Positions 1 to 8,997 are shown, counted from the stretch's first letter. The stretch is 64,000 bases of DNA from Polaromonas sp. (GCA_013297865.1 JAAFIP010000016.1:34129-98128); one strand, 5' to 3'. The notes: generated by a model not told the origin, from the letters alone. Numbers and translations: made by a program.

Positions 1-1
1 T

Positions 2-82
2 GATGACTGGCAAGCTTTGGTCCCTGAAGCCCAGCACAGGCAGCGCATCAATCACAACGCAGAAATGCTCTACTTTTCATAG
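2..82 (+). CDS. C-terminal end of a gene truncated by the window edge, possibly an amidohydrolase
   Basis: An open frame enters from the left edge and stops at TAG, encoding 26 residues that end in RINHNAEMLYFS. The pattern of a short helix with an Asn-Ala pair and a terminal aromatic residue resembles the last helix of Amidohydro_2 family hydrolases, but this is a weak similarity judged by eye. The stop codon lies in the first bases of a dispersed repeat (79-118), so the repeat seems to have set or replaced the natural end. The next gene is convergent. The rest of the gene is outside the window, so the function stays open. Confidence 0.4.
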   Translation, partial: DDWQALVPEAQHRQRINHNAEMLYFS

Positions 83-118
83 CTGCTCCCGCGATATTCT
101 ATTGGCCTGCAGGCCGAA
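79..118. repeat. Dispersed 30-40 bp repeat, copy 1
   Basis: Contains the core TAGCTGCTCCCGCGATATTC followed by TATTGGCC. It is one of ten copies found between 0.1 and 46.5 kb. It overlaps the stop codon of the partial left-edge gene. Confidence 0.85.
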
Positions 119-132
119 AACCCTATCTTTCA

Positions 133-807
133 CTACATGGGGTAACGCGCTGCCAGCTCAGCTGCAGGCACGCCGCGCCAGTAGGCCCAGCGCAGCCGCC
201 ACATCAGAAAAATCGTGGTCCACACACCGCGCTGCTCCCAGCGGCGGCCTGAAATGCTGACTTTGGAGCGCAGGCAAGCAGGCCGCTGCAAGGCGCGCAG
301 TTTGCCCGACAGGGCGATATCCTCCAGCAGCGGCTGCTCTGGATAGCCCCCCACAGAAGCAAAGGCCTTGCACTCCACAAAAATGGCCTGGCTTCCTGTG
401 GCAATGCCAGTAAGACGTGAGCGCAGATTCATCAAGGCCGACACCAGACCTAGCATCCAGTGCCTGCCTTCAATGCGCACATCAAAGCGCCCCCAGACAT
501 GTCCGCTGGCCACCGCAGTGCTGATCTGCTCAAGCCAGTCAGGCGGCAGGCGCGTGTCTGCGTGCAGAAACAGCAGCACATCGCCTTGCGCTTTTTCTGC
601 CCCCAGGTTCATCTGCACAGCCCGTCCGTGGGGGGCATGCAGGCAACGAAATGGCCATTGCGCAATCACCTGCAGAGTATCGTCCGTGCTGCCACCGTCC
701 ACCAGCAGCACCTCACAGCGGTTAGTCACCATGCGCAGCAGATGCGCCAGCAAAGCGGTGATCTGCTGTTCTTCGTTGAGCACGGGCACGATGATGGTGA
801 CACGCAT
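133..807 (-). CDS. TIGR04283-like family 2 glycosyltransferase
   Basis: A 224-residue GT-A glycosyltransferase. The N-terminus has the nucleotide-sugar fold start VTIIVPVLNEE and the VDGGSTDDT motif. The FLHADTRLP stretch carries the metal-binding acidic residues, and LLEDIALSGKL matches the ED motif expected of an inverting GT2 enzyme. Length and motifs fit the TIGR04283 family, which is often found near radical SAM and DUF547 genes in putative arsenosugar loci. Sugar donor and acceptor cannot be read from the sequence. It is transcribed toward the window edge and separated by a repeat-rich gap from the DUF547 gene upstream, which lies on the same strand. The family assignment is fairly secure, the pathway is not. 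Confidence 0.85.
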   Translation of the reverse strand: MRVTIIVPVLNEEQQITALLAHLLRMVTNRCEVLLVDGGSTDDTLQVIAQWPFRCLHAPHGRAVQMNLGAEKAQGDVLLFLHADTRLPPDWLEQISTAVASGHVWGRFDVRIEGRHWMLGLVSALMNLRSRLTGIATGSQAIFVECKAFASVGGYPEQPLLEDIALSGKLRALQRPACLRSKVSISGRRWEQRGVWTTIFLMWRLRWAYWRGVPAAELAARYPM

Positions 808-1019
808 GGAGGGAGGGATATGTGTGTTCAGGATGTTGCAATGATAAATGGTTCATTGAAAAAGCTGCATGCACTGTTGGGCCTGGGTAATTGCTGTCTT
901 GGCAACTTGGGGGGTTGTTCGTTGTCTTTTGTAGTTGTTAGGCTGGGTCAGCGGTCTGGCTTTTGTCCGCTTGATCTTGGTCCGCACGCTACCCAGGCGC
1001 TTTGATGTGGTTCGCTGGG

Positions 1020-1640
1020 GTTTGTAGCTCTTTGTCTGAGACCGCACGCTGCCCAGGCGCCCTGGGGCAGTCCACCCGAGCACCGGCCCGCTTCGCGGGG
1101 AGCCTCTGCGGTACTCAAAATTTGGGGAACCGGGCAAACTCGCTGCGCTCAGACAGCGCCCGGTTCTGATCCCAAATTTTTCCGTTCCTCGAGCCCGGCG
1201 CTCTGATTGGGTGGACCACCCCAGGGCACCTGGGCAGCGTGCTCTTCACTGGCTAGGGGTTTCGCTCGGAGGTTTCGCGGTTTGGCTGCTGGGCCTCGAT
1301 CGGTCAGGGTCTTACTTCCCCGTTCAGACGCGCCTGTCAGTCCTTACAACTCCAAGGCAGGCACGGACCGCAGGGACCGCGCAGAGCGCACAGAGCGCAA
1401 AGAATCCCCCATCCTCCCCCGACGCGCGGGCTTTGAACAAACCCATCCGCCAGGGTGAAGCGATGGGAGCGTGTCGATGAAAAAATCGCAGAAAGGCGCG
1501 GCCCGCCACCTCCAGATGACTACCAAGCATCACGCGTGTTTTCGGAGATTTTTTCGCGAAAGACATGTCCCATCGCCCGCCACGGGTGAACTTCAGCTAC
1601 AAAAGCATTGCCACGGGCTGTTAAAAAACAGCAAAGCAGA
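1020..1640. repeat. ~600-bp intergenic repeat, copy A
   Basis: The non-coding gap 808-1651 is mostly filled by this element, which recurs with few changes at 5740-6365. It contains nested inverted repeats. The outer arms are 1051-1077 and 1209-1235 (27 nt, few mismatches). The inner arms are about 1117-1135 and 1158-1180, built on AAATTTGGG and CCCAAATTT. The downstream part has short direct repeats of the type CGCACAGAGCGCAAAG. Small open frames inside it lack coding character. No transposase or terminal target duplication was recognised. Confidence 0.85.
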
Positions 1641-1651
1641 ACACGAACTGA

Positions 1652-2443
1652 TCAAGGCTGCCTGTTGATCGTCCAGTCGTACGGCGTGAATTCCACTTTG
1701 TAGTCCAGGGGCACTTTGTCATCGCGGTACTGGTTGATATACGCATTCAGCGAAGGTGCCTCTGCCAGAAAATCACTGGTGTAGAACTTCAAGATTTCCG
1801 ACACACGAACCACTTTTTCATTGTGGCTAATCATCACATTGCGTTCTTCGTTGAAGAATTTTCGCGCCTCGCGGTCAAGCTGCTGGTTGACGCGCTCAGG
1901 CTCAAAAACCTCCTGCGGCAACTGCGGGCAGCCTATGGACATGCAGTTCAGCGCTACATGGATGCGCGCGTCGTTCAATGCGCGGATAACCTTGTTTTCG
2001 TAGTCAAACAGCGAGATCGCCTGACCACCAAACTGCACTTTGCCAAAAGCGAAAAAAGTGACTTTGCGCAGACCTGCCAAAGTCGTGGGAATGCCGGTTT
2101 CGATGACTTTGTGCATGGCCAGTGCGTTGTAGGCATTGAGATGGTAGGCCATCACGTGCGCTGGCGTGGGAAACAGCTCGGGTCGATTGTTCGGCCCGGT
2201 AGTGTAGACATACGCCACAAAACGGTCCAGGTCCTTGCGGTCTTTGGCAACGCCCGCAAAATTGACCCGCCCCTGGCTGTCTACATGCTGCTTGAGTACC
2301 CTGCCCCAGGCGTCATAGGGCGGGGCCTGCACAGTGTCCTGCGCAGACAGCGGGCCGCCCTGCGGCTGCGGCACCGATGCACAGCCCCACAGCATAAGGC
2401 CCAGCAGCGCAATCAGGCCCATCTTGAGTAAACGTTCCATCAT
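1652..2443 (-). CDS. DUF547 lipoprotein
   Basis: A 263-residue protein with an N-terminal hydrophobic segment and lipobox-like LMLWGC near residue 21, predicting export and lipid anchoring. The body carries the DUF547 features: YHLNAYNALAMHKVIE, an LFDYENKVI segment, and the cysteine-containing block HVALNCMSIGCPQLP. DUF547 proteins have no proven reaction, although the Cys/His arrangement recalls papain-like folds. The start ATG overlaps the stop of the upstream radical SAM gene (ATGA), and a GAGGAG ribosome site sits inside that gene's last codons, so the two are translationally coupled. A second in-frame ATG follows directly. Confidence 0.85.
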   Translation of the reverse strand: MMERLLKMGLIALLGLMLWGCASVPQPQGGPLSAQDTVQAPPYDAWGRVLKQHVDSQGRVNFAGVAKDRKDLDRFVAYVYTTGPNNRPELFPTPAHVMAYHLNAYNALAMHKVIETGIPTTLAGLRKVTFFAFGKVQFGGQAISLFDYENKVIRALNDARIHVALNCMSIGCPQLPQEVFEPERVNQQLDREARKFFNEERNVMISHNEKVVRVSEILKFYTSDFLAEAPSLNAYINQYRDDKVPLDYKVEFTPYDWTINRQP

Positions 2444-3864
2444 GGTGACATCTCCTCCTGTTCACTATCAGCATCTTCGGCTGCCGGGTCGGCCAGGCCC
2501 TGCTTGGCCCTGCCACGCGCATTTTTTCTGCTCAGCACTGGCATGATTTTTCCTGGCATGGTGCTGTCCAACTGTCCTGTGACAGGATTGAAAAACTTCA
2601 TGGTGTTTTCATGCCGCACAGGCGCCGCGACCAACAGATACTCGTCTCGCTTGGCATTGTGCACACACATCGACATGGGGCCTTCGGGTGTCATCACCAT
2701 GAAGGAGCAGGCTTCGCAGCGCTGTTTTTCCAGCTGTTGCGCATCCATGAAGTTATGGACAAAAAACGAAATTTTGCCGATACGGCCCCGCGCAGCCACA
2801 AAATCACTGCGCTCTCGCCAGATCAGCCGGGTCAGGCGTGACACCACGCCCCACAAGGTGCCAGGATGGCGCCAGAAATACTGCGCCACGGTTTTCCAGA
2901 CCTTGGTTTTATGGGCGCGGTCTACCGTCAGATGGGCGCTGGAGGCCAGGATGTCGCGCACAAACTCCGGGTCATTGAAAAAATCGTGGACTTTGTTGTT
3001 GATGATCAGGCCGTAAGCGTATCCATTACATTGGGCATGGCCCGCGCTGGCAGCGTCGAAGTTGAGGTTGGCGCCTGCGCCCTCACGGATGGCCTGCATG
3101 ACGGTGGTGGGGTTGATAGTCACGCGCTCGCGCTCGGTGCCGCGCCCGGTGTCAGCGCCTATCTGAAACGAGGCAAAGCGCACTACGTCTGCATGGCGCA
3201 CAAAAAACTGTACCAGGCTTGGGATTTCATGGAAATTGCCCGGAAAAGCGGTGGTATTGAAAATCACGGCCAGCGGCAGGCCTTTGGCACGGGCAATGTA
3301 TTCCTCGCGCACCGCATTCAACTCCATCTCGCTGGCGTAGCCCTTGCGTTCCTGCGTCATATCCACATGGAAGGCCACGTCCTCCAGACCCGCGTCACAC
3401 AGCTGCTGCAGCAGCTCGCGGCTGGCCTTGATACCGTTGGTAAACAGCGATGAGCGCATGCCTTTTTTGCGGATATAGGCAATGATGGCGACCAGCTCTT
3501 CGCGCTTGCGCAGGGTGGGATCACCGCCCGTGACCTGCACGTCGGCGGTCGGGCCATAGTGCTCATAGATCATGTCAATACGCCGGTACACCTCCTGCAG
3601 CGGGATGTCTTTGAGGGCCTGTGAAGACTCCGACAGATAGCAATACGAACAGTCCAGGTTGCAGCGCTGGGTGATCTCCAGCGCCACGCAGCCAACGGCC
3701 ATGCGCCGGCCTAACATCTGCCACGGCGCCCATTGCCCTGCCAGGTGCATGCGCTGGCGGGTTCGCAGCAGGGCTGGCGTGGGATCAGCAGGGTCTGGCA
3801 GCGGGTAAGGCTTCCAGTCGGCAATCTCGGCAGCAGTCATGAACTGTTGGGTAGGCTGAACCAC
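2440..3864 (-). CDS. Radical SAM enzyme (MoaA/SkfB-like), 474 residues
   Basis: The cluster motif CNLDCSYC places three [4Fe-4S] ligands at C68, C72 and C75. The SAM-binding VTGGDPTLR and the TNGIKASR strand follow, typical of a radical SAM core. The C-terminal third has a further Cys set in the CEACSF and MCVHN region near residue 400, suggesting an auxiliary cluster or SPASM-like site. Translation probably starts at GTG preceded by AAGGAG; an ATG one base upstream is out of frame. It is coupled to the DUF547 gene. The substrate is unknown. The neighbourhood of glycosyltransferase, DUF547 protein, rhodanese and MTA phosphorylase suggests a small-molecule or lipid modification pathway. Confidence 0.85.
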   Translation of the reverse strand: MVQPTQQFMTAAEIADWKPYPLPDPADPTPALLRTRQRMHLAGQWAPWQMLGRRMAVGCVALEITQRCNLDCSYCYLSESSQALKDIPLQEVYRRIDMIYEHYGPTADVQVTGGDPTLRKREELVAIIAYIRKKGMRSSLFTNGIKASRELLQQLCDAGLEDVAFHVDMTQERKGYASEMELNAVREEYIARAKGLPLAVIFNTTAFPGNFHEIPSLVQFFVRHADVVRFASFQIGADTGRGTERERVTINPTTVMQAIREGAGANLNFDAASAGHAQCNGYAYGLIINNKVHDFFNDPEFVRDILASSAHLTVDRAHKTKVWKTVAQYFWRHPGTLWGVVSRLTRLIWRERSDFVAARGRIGKISFFVHNFMDAQQLEKQRCEACSFMVMTPEGPMSMCVHNAKRDEYLLVAAPVRHENTMKFFNPVTGQLDSTMPGKIMPVLSRKNARGRAKQGLADPAAEDADSEQEEMSP

Positions 3865-4204
3865 ATATTCTCCTTGTAGGGGTAGTCGGACAACATCCCA
3901 TTTTCTTACGTGGCATATTACGTGGCATGGGCGCCAAAAGATTCATGCACAATGAATTCATGATCTGAATGGATACCAATTGCACTTTAGGCGCTAGCCA
4001 CCACGATGCGGACAATGGTTTTGCCTTGGCTGCGCTGCTTGCTGGGGCGCCGCACGAGCCAAGCCAGCGGACAGTAACCAGCATGTCAGTAACTCACAGT
4101 AACACAAACCCAAAAACGGCTGAATGCTGTGTGCTTTTGCTACCGGAGCGCTTTGCATGAACTCAACCCGAGTACCTCCGAATGTAAAGCCACAAGGACG
4201 CAGC
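3865..4204. other. Divergent intergenic region
   Basis: The gap separates the leftward radical SAM operon from the rightward rhodanese gene, so it should hold both promoters. A short palindrome ATGAATTCAT lies near 3952. No convincing operator, RNA or coding sequence was seen. Confidence 0.5.
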
Positions 4205-4735
4205 ATGCGGCGTCTGCCTATTGCACTGACACTGGCGCTGGTATGCCTGGGACTGGCCTATGCTGCGCTGCGCGCACCCACCTGGTGGCTGGTGCACGCG
4301 CTACAGGACACGCTGTATGCCCAGGTCGCGCCCATCAGCACACAGCAGCTTGCGGATACGCTACTTGCGCAAGCCCAGCTGCCAGCAGGCGAGAGGCTGC
4401 AGCTGCTGGACCTGCGCAACGCTGAGGAATATGCGCTCAGCCGTATTGCGCCAGCACAGAACGTGTCCCTGCAACAGCTTGCAGCCTATGTGCATAATCA
4501 TTCAGACAGCGCCGCCAAATCGCGGCTGATCGTGGTCTACTGTTCGGTGGGTCTGCGTTCTGCGCAGGCCGCGCATCAGCTGCAGCAGGCTGGTTTTACC
4601 CAGGTTCGCAATCTGCGTGGGGGTATTTTTCAGTGGGCTGAGCAGGGGCGTCTGCTAGAAGGCGCCAGGCAGGTTCACCCCTACAACAGCTATTGGGGGC
4701 AGATGCTGCCGCTCGCACTGCGAGCGCAGCTGTAA
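4205..4735 (+). CDS. Membrane-anchored rhodanese-domain protein
   Basis: The N-terminus is a hydrophobic segment (residues 5-22) that would act as a signal anchor, with the rest outside the cytoplasm. The rhodanese domain begins near residue 45, and the active-site loop CSVGLRSA puts the persulfide-forming cysteine at C113. LRGGIFQWAEQG matches the end of the fold. The chosen ATG is preceded by AAGGA at good spacing; an in-frame ATG lies at 4157. It likely carries sulfane sulfur, but donor and acceptor are unknown. It is followed 45 bases later by the MTA phosphorylase gene on the same strand. Confidence 0.8.
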   Translation: MRRLPIALTLALVCLGLAYAALRAPTWWLVHALQDTLYAQVAPISTQQLADTLLAQAQLPAGERLQLLDLRNAEEYALSRIAPAQNVSLQQLAAYVHNHSDSAAKSRLIVVYCSVGLRSAQAAHQLQQAGFTQVRNLRGGIFQWAEQGRLLEGARQVHPYNSYWGQMLPLALRAQL

Positions 4736-4780
4736 GGCTGACTGCCCGGCGGGCAACACATGACATTCATGAAAGGAAAA

Positions 4781-5653
4781 ATGATGATTGGAGTGATTGG
4801 CGGCAGTGGCCTGTATGCCATGGACAACCTGGACAAAGTCAGCGAGCGGGTGATCGACACGCCCTATGGCGCTTGCTCGGACGCGATCATCACGGGTGAA
4901 ATTCAAGGCGTACCCGTGGCATTTCTGGCACGGCACGGGCGCGGCCACCGCCTGCTGCCGTCCGAAGTGCCTTACCGCGCCAACATTTACGCGCTCAAAC
5001 AGCTCGGCGTACGCTACCTGATCTCGCTGTCGGCTGTAGGCTCGCTCAACGAGGCCATGAAGCCGCTGGACATGGTGTTGCCCGATCAGTTTATTGACAT
5101 GACCAAGCGCCGCGACAGCACTTTTTTTGGTGCGGGCGCCGTGGCCCACGTGTCGATGGCGCAGCCGATTTGCCCAATAGTCTCAGACGCGCTGGCACGC
5201 GCAGTAGCGCTGGCAGGAGAGCGCAACGAGGCCTGCAAAGACCTGGTGCTGCACCGTGGCGGCACCTATGTCTGCATGGAGGGTCCGCAGTTTTCCAGCC
5301 TGGCCGAGTCGCTGTGGTACCGCAGCATGGGCGCGCACATCATCGGCATGACCAACATGCCCGAAGCCAAGCTGGCCAAAGAAGCACAGATCGCCTACGC
5401 CACCCTGGCCATGGTGACTGACTTCGACTGCTGGCACCCTGGCGAGGCGCATGTAACAGCCGACACTGCAATTGCCAACCTGATGAAAAACGCCAGCCGC
5501 GCCCAGACCATTGCCGCCTTGGCCATCGAGCTGCTGGGCAAAGAGCAGCCCGTCTCCCCGTCCCACACTGCGCTGCAATCCTCCTTAATCACCCAACCTG
5601 CTGACATGGCAGCGACTGTGCACGAGCGTTTGAAATTGCTTTGGGGTGGTTGA
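4781..5653 (+). CDS. mtnP: S-methyl-5'-thioadenosine phosphorylase
   Basis: About 290 residues of the PNP/MTAP phosphorylase family. The protein begins IGVIGGSGLY, has the phosphate-binding RHGRGH block and the substrate loop MEGPQFSS. TDFDCWH carries the pair of aspartates that in MTAPs select 6-aminopurines, which argues for adenosine-type rather than inosine-type substrates. It cleaves 5'-methylthioadenosine to adenine and 5-methylthioribose-1-phosphate for methionine salvage, in the cytoplasm. The start chosen is the ATGATG after GAAAGGA; an earlier in-frame ATG at 4760 has a poorer ribosome site. Because a radical SAM gene is nearby, its substrate could also be another 5'-modified adenosine. 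Confidence 0.88.
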   Translation: MMIGVIGGSGLYAMDNLDKVSERVIDTPYGACSDAIITGEIQGVPVAFLARHGRGHRLLPSEVPYRANIYALKQLGVRYLISLSAVGSLNEAMKPLDMVLPDQFIDMTKRRDSTFFGAGAVAHVSMAQPICPIVSDALARAVALAGERNEACKDLVLHRGGTYVCMEGPQFSSLAESLWYRSMGAHIIGMTNMPEAKLAKEAQIAYATLAMVTDFDCWHPGEAHVTADTAIANLMKNASRAQTIAALAIELLGKEQPVSPSHTALQSSLITQPADMAATVHERLKLLWGG

Positions 5654-5739
5654 ACTTAGTCGGTACGCTTTCCACCTGCCCTGCGTTTAGTTCACGGGCT
5701 TCTGTGGTTCCTGATCTAGGACCGCACACTGCTTTTGTA

Positions 5740-6365
5740 GTCGTTGATTTGGGACCGCACGCTGCCCAGGCGCCCTGGGGTAGTCCACCCGAGCACCGGC
5801 CCGCTTCGCGGTAAGCATCTGCGGTACGTAAAATTTGGGGAACCGGGCAAACTCGCTGCGCTCAGACAGCGCCCGGTTCTGATCCCAAATTTTTCCGTTC
5901 CTCGAGCCCGGCGCTCTGATTGGGTGGACCACCCCAGAGCACCTGTGCAGCGTGCTCTTCACTGTTTTGGGGTTTCGCTCGGAGGCTTCGCAGTTTGGCA
6001 ATGTGACCTTGGTCGGTCAGGGTCTTACTTCCCCCGCTTGTACTAGCCTGTCAGTCCTTGCAAGCGAAGGCAGACGCGGAGTGTACAGAGCACGCAGAAC
6101 GCACAGCGGGCACAGAGCGCGCAGTGCACAGAGCGCAAAGAATCCCAAGCCCTCCCCCGGCGCGCGGGCTTTCAAACAAACCCATCCACCAGGGTGAAGC
6201 GATGGGAGCGTGTCGATGAAAAAATCGCAGAAAGGCGCGGCCCACCATCTCAAGATGACTACCCAGCATCACGCGTGTTTTCGGAGATTTTTTGCAGCGA
6301 CATGTCCCATCGCCCGTCCAGGGTGAACTTCAGCTACAAAAGCCTTGCCGCGGGCTGTTAAAAAA
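5740..6365. repeat. ~600-bp intergenic repeat, copy B
   Basis: Second copy of the element at 1020-1640; it fills most of the 797-base gap between mtnP and gpsA. The outer inverted arms are 5764-5790 and 5922-5948. Differences from copy A are scattered substitutions and small indels, so the duplication is not very recent. Confidence 0.85.
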
Positions 6366-6396
6366 GCCAGAAGATAACCAATACACTACAAAAACA

Positions 6397-6431
6397 ATAG
6401 CTTCCCCCGCGATATTCCATTGGCCTGGCAC
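6397..6431. repeat. Dispersed repeat, copy 2
   Basis: Variant core TAGCTTCCCCCGCGATATTC. It lies just downstream of the 3' end of gpsA. Confidence 0.75.
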
Positions 6432-6450
6432 CGGAAAACACTAAAAAAAA

Positions 6451-7455
6451 CTAAACCACAGCCTCATTAGTAGGCTCACGCCCCATCAGCAAAGCCACCG
6501 CCTGCGCAGGCGCCAGTTTGCCGTCCAGCAGCGCCACCACACATTGGGCAATCGGCATGTCAACGCCCAGACTCTGCGCACGCTGCGCCACCGCGCGGGC
6601 GCACAGCACACCTTCGGCGACATGGCCGAGCGACGCTGTGGCCGCTGCCAATGAATGGCCTTGCGCCAACAGCAAACCCACTTTGCGGTTACGGCTCAAG
6701 TCGCCGGTAGAAGTCAACACCAGATCGCCCAAACCGCTCAGTCCCATGAAAGTCTCTGGCTTTGCACCCAGCGCCACACCCAGCCGCGTCATCTCCGCCA
6801 GACCGCGTGTTACCAGGGCTGCGCGGGCGTTCAGGCCCAGATGCAGGCCGTCGCACAGGCCTGTGGCAATCGCCAGCACGTTTTTCACTGCGCCGCCCAC
6901 CTCCACACCCACGATGTCGTCGTTGGCATAGACACGCAAGGTCTGTGTGTGAAAAGCCTGTACCAGCGCATCACGCACCGCCGCATGCGCACTGGCCGCG
7001 ACCAAGGCCGTGGGCTGCGCCTGGGCTACCTCTTGCGCAAAGCTCGGCCCGCTGAGCGCGCCTGCGCTCAGGTCACCTGCGGTCTGCGCGCACACCTCGT
7101 GGGCCATCAAGCCTTGCTGCTCGAAGCCTTTGCACAGCCAGGCCACCGGCTGACGCACATCCTGCAGCTGGGCCAGCGACGCACGCAGGCCTGACAGTGG
7201 TGTGGCAATGATGACCAAGTCGTGCTGCGCTGCCTGTGCTGCCAGTGAGGGTGGGTTGTGTGCTGGAGCCTGGGCCTCGATGCTGATGCCTGACGGCAGG
7301 GCAATGCCCGGCAGATAGCGTGCATTGACGCGGCCCTGCTGCATGGCCCGGGCTTGGTGTGCGTCACGCGCCAGCAGGGTCACTGCGTGACGTGGCGCAG
7401 CAGAGACGGCCAGTGCGGTGCCCCAGGCACCTGCACCAATCACTATTATTTTCAT
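6451..7455 (-). CDS. gpsA: NAD(P)-dependent glycerol-3-phosphate dehydrogenase
   Basis: A 334-residue protein with the Rossmann motif [10 protein letters not shown] at residues 7-16, the [10 protein letters not shown] stretch that holds the catalytic lysine, and the C-terminal all-helical domain. It reduces dihydroxyacetone phosphate to sn-glycerol-3-phosphate for phospholipid synthesis, in the cytoplasm. The first codons overlap a dispersed repeat: the repeat's GGGAGCAGCT provides the ribosome site and the following ATG is the start. It is the last gene of a leftward group rhodanese–grxC–secB–gpsA, an order common in beta-proteobacteria. Confidence 0.95.
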   Translation of the reverse strand: MKIIVIGAGAWGTALAVSAAPRHAVTLLARDAHQARAMQQGRVNARYLPGIALPSGISIEAQAPAHNPPSLAAQAAQHDLVIIATPLSGLRASLAQLQDVRQPVAWLCKGFEQQGLMAHEVCAQTAGDLSAGALSGPSFAQEVAQAQPTALVAASAHAAVRDALVQAFHTQTLRVYANDDIVGVEVGGAVKNVLAIATGLCDGLHLGLNARAALVTRGLAEMTRLGVALGAKPETFMGLSGLGDLVLTSTGDLSRNRKVGLLLAQGHSLAAATASLGHVAEGVLCARAVAQRAQSLGVDMPIAQCVVALLDGKLAPAQAVALLMGREPTNEAVV

Positions 7456-7490
7456 AGCTGCTCCCGCGATATTCTATTGGGCTAGAGCAC
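7454..7490. repeat. Dispersed repeat, copy 3, at the gpsA start
   Basis: It lies between secB and gpsA. Read on the minus strand it supplies the purine-rich GGGAG just before the gpsA ATG. Confidence 0.8.
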
Positions 7491-7532
7491 TAAAAGGCAT
7501 ATAAAACGCCTTGCACAAAGCGTTCGGCGCGC

Positions 7533-8006
7533 TTACTGCGTGATGATCTTGGAGCCCTGCTGCTCGGCGGCTGCGGCTTGCTGGGCTTCGTACATCGCCT
7601 GGAAGTTGATCTCCGACAGGTGCACCGGGGGAAAGCCCGCGCGGGTAATCGTGTCGGCCACGCTGGCACGCAGATACGGGTAGACAATCTGTGGACAGGC
7701 GATGCCCATGATGGGGCCCATCTGGTCTTCAGGCAAGTTGCGGATTTCAAAAATGCCCGCCTGCTTGGCCTCGACCAGAAACACTGTGCGGTCCTTGATC
7801 TTGGTGGTCACGGTGGCCGTCACGCTCACTTCATACACGCCGTCAGCCACTTGGCCAGCTTCCACGCCCAGCTGGATGTCCACTGCCGGCTGCTCCTGCT
7901 CCAGCAGGATGGCGGGGGAATTGGGCTGCTCCAGTGAAAGGTCTTTGAGGTAGACGCGCTGGATCTGGAATACGGGGCTGTTGTCAGTTGCGGGGGTATC
8001 GGCCAT
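7533..8006 (-). CDS. secB: Protein-export chaperone SecB
   Basis: About 157 residues beginning MADTPATDN. The sequence shows the SecB core: [13 protein letters not shown], the EVSVTATVT strand, and the [13 protein letters not shown] block followed by [14 protein letters not shown]. SecB is a tetrameric cytoplasmic chaperone that holds preproteins unfolded and delivers them to SecA. The start at 8006 is chosen because the N-terminus matches the family; four extra in-frame codons from 8018 are possible. A terminator lies upstream toward grxC, so secB-gpsA may have its own promoter. Confidence 0.93.
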   Translation of the reverse strand: MADTPATDNSPVFQIQRVYLKDLSLEQPNSPAILLEQEQPAVDIQLGVEAGQVADGVYEVSVTATVTTKIKDRTVFLVEAKQAGIFEIRNLPEDQMGPIMGIACPQIVYPYLRASVADTITRAGFPPVHLSEINFQAMYEAQQAAAAEQQGSKIITQ

Positions 8007-8040
8007 GGTAGGTATCAACGGTTAAAAAGGGGTAAAACAA

Positions 8041-8062
8041 AGCCCGCTGGTTTTGCGGGCAT
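8041..8062 (-). terminator. Rho-independent terminator after grxC
   Basis: Read leftward, the perfect stem GCCCGC / GCGGGC with a 7-base loop is followed by TTTGTTTT. It would end transcripts of the rhodanese-grxC unit before secB. Confidence 0.7.
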
Positions 8063-8099
8063 TTTGAGATTATCTCAGGGAAAGGCGGGGGATGAACAG

Positions 8100-8250
8100 C
8101 CGGACGCTAAGGACGCGAAGGTTACGCGAAGGACGCGAAAGAAATACAAAAATGACACCCAAAAAAGCAGAGCTATCAAAGGGATTTGTATTCATTTGGA
8201 ATTATTCTTTTTTGCGTCCTTTGCGTAACCTTCGCGTCCTTAGCGTCCGG
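8100..8250. repeat. Long hairpin repeat (GGACGCGAAGGACGC family), copy 1
   Basis: Two arms of about 40 nt (8100-8140 and 8211-8250) are near-perfect inverted copies built from the unit GCGAAGGACGCGAA. The loop is AT-rich. Similar elements occur at 26005-26197 and 34875-35063. The arms are conserved between copies but the loops are not. Confidence 0.85.
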
Positions 8251-8300
8251 TATTTTTCCCTCTGCATCCGGTATTTTTTTCCTCTGCGCCCTGCATCCTC

Positions 8301-8558
8301 TCAGGCATTGAGCATTGGCACCAAGCCGCCTTTGCCGTCCAGCGCCACCAGGTCGTCACAGCCGCCCACATGGTTGCTGCCGATGAAGATTTGCGGCACG
8401 GTGCGCCGGCCGGTGATCTGCATCATGTGGTCGCGCGCAGCGGGGTCGGTGTCGATGCGGATTTCTTCAATCTGCTCGACGCCTTTGCTCTTGAGGATTT
8501 GCTTGGCGCGAACGCAGTAAGGACAAACGGCGGTGGTGTACATCTTGACGGCTTGCAT
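8301..8558 (-). CDS. grxC: Glutaredoxin 3
   Basis: An 85-residue glutaredoxin with the dithiol active site CPYC (C12, C15), the cis-proline TVPQIFI loop and the GGCDDL glutathione-binding motif. It reduces disulfides and mixed glutathione disulfides in the cytoplasm. Two close ATGs exist. The second (MQAVKMYT) has AGGAG at 7 bases and is preferred; the first is one base from the same site. It lies just downstream of the rhodanese gene. Confidence 0.93.
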   Translation of the reverse strand: MQAVKMYTTAVCPYCVRAKQILKSKGVEQIEEIRIDTDPAARDHMMQITGRRTVPQIFIGSNHVGGCDDLVALDGKGGLVPMLNA

Positions 8559-8583
8559 GCTCATGCTCCTGTAATAGTGATAC

Positions 8584-8997
8584 TTAGGCTTTTTCGATCG
8601 GTAAATTGGCTTCTTTCCAGGCCTTGAGGCCGCCGGCAAGCACCTGGGTGTTGCCATAGCCCAGCTTTTTGGCCACGGCCGCCACGCGGCTGGCGCGCGC
8701 GCCACTGGAGCACACCAGGATCAAAGGCAGGGCCTTGTTCTTCACTGCCCCTTCTAGCCGGGTTTCGATATCGTTGACCGGAATGTTTTTAGCTCCGCCA
8801 ATATGGCCTGCGGCAAACTCCTCTGTCTCGCTCACGTCCACAATCACGGCTTTTTCACGGTTGATCAGCTGCACGGCTGCGTTGGGCTGCAGCGCGCCGC
8901 CACCCACCACATTGCCCTTGATGGTGGGCCACAGCAGCATCGCGCCCGAGCTGATCGCCACGGCAAACAGCATCCAATTGTCAATAATAAATTTCAT
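8584..8997 (-). CDS. Membrane-anchored rhodanese-like protein
   Basis: 137 residues: one N-terminal membrane helix (about residues 7-24) followed by a single rhodanese domain. The active-site loop CSSGARAS holds the catalytic C96, and [15 protein letters not shown] ends the fold. The start is the ATG after GGAAGCTGG. It precedes grxC by 25 bases. Single-domain anchored rhodaneses of this kind sit beside grxC-secB in many beta-proteobacteria; their sulfur acceptor is unknown. Confidence 0.88.
   Translation of the reverse strand: MKFIIDNWMLFAVAISSGAMLLWPTIKGNVVGGGALQPNAAVQLINREKAVIVDVSETEEFAAGHIGGAKNIPVNDIETRLEGAVKNKALPLILVCSSGARASRVAAVAKKLGYGNTQVLAGGLKAWKEANLPIEKA

Noticed and set aside
1207..1668. 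Short open frames inside the ~600-bp repeats
   Set aside because: The equivalents in the second copy differ in frame and length, so they are not conserved as proteins.
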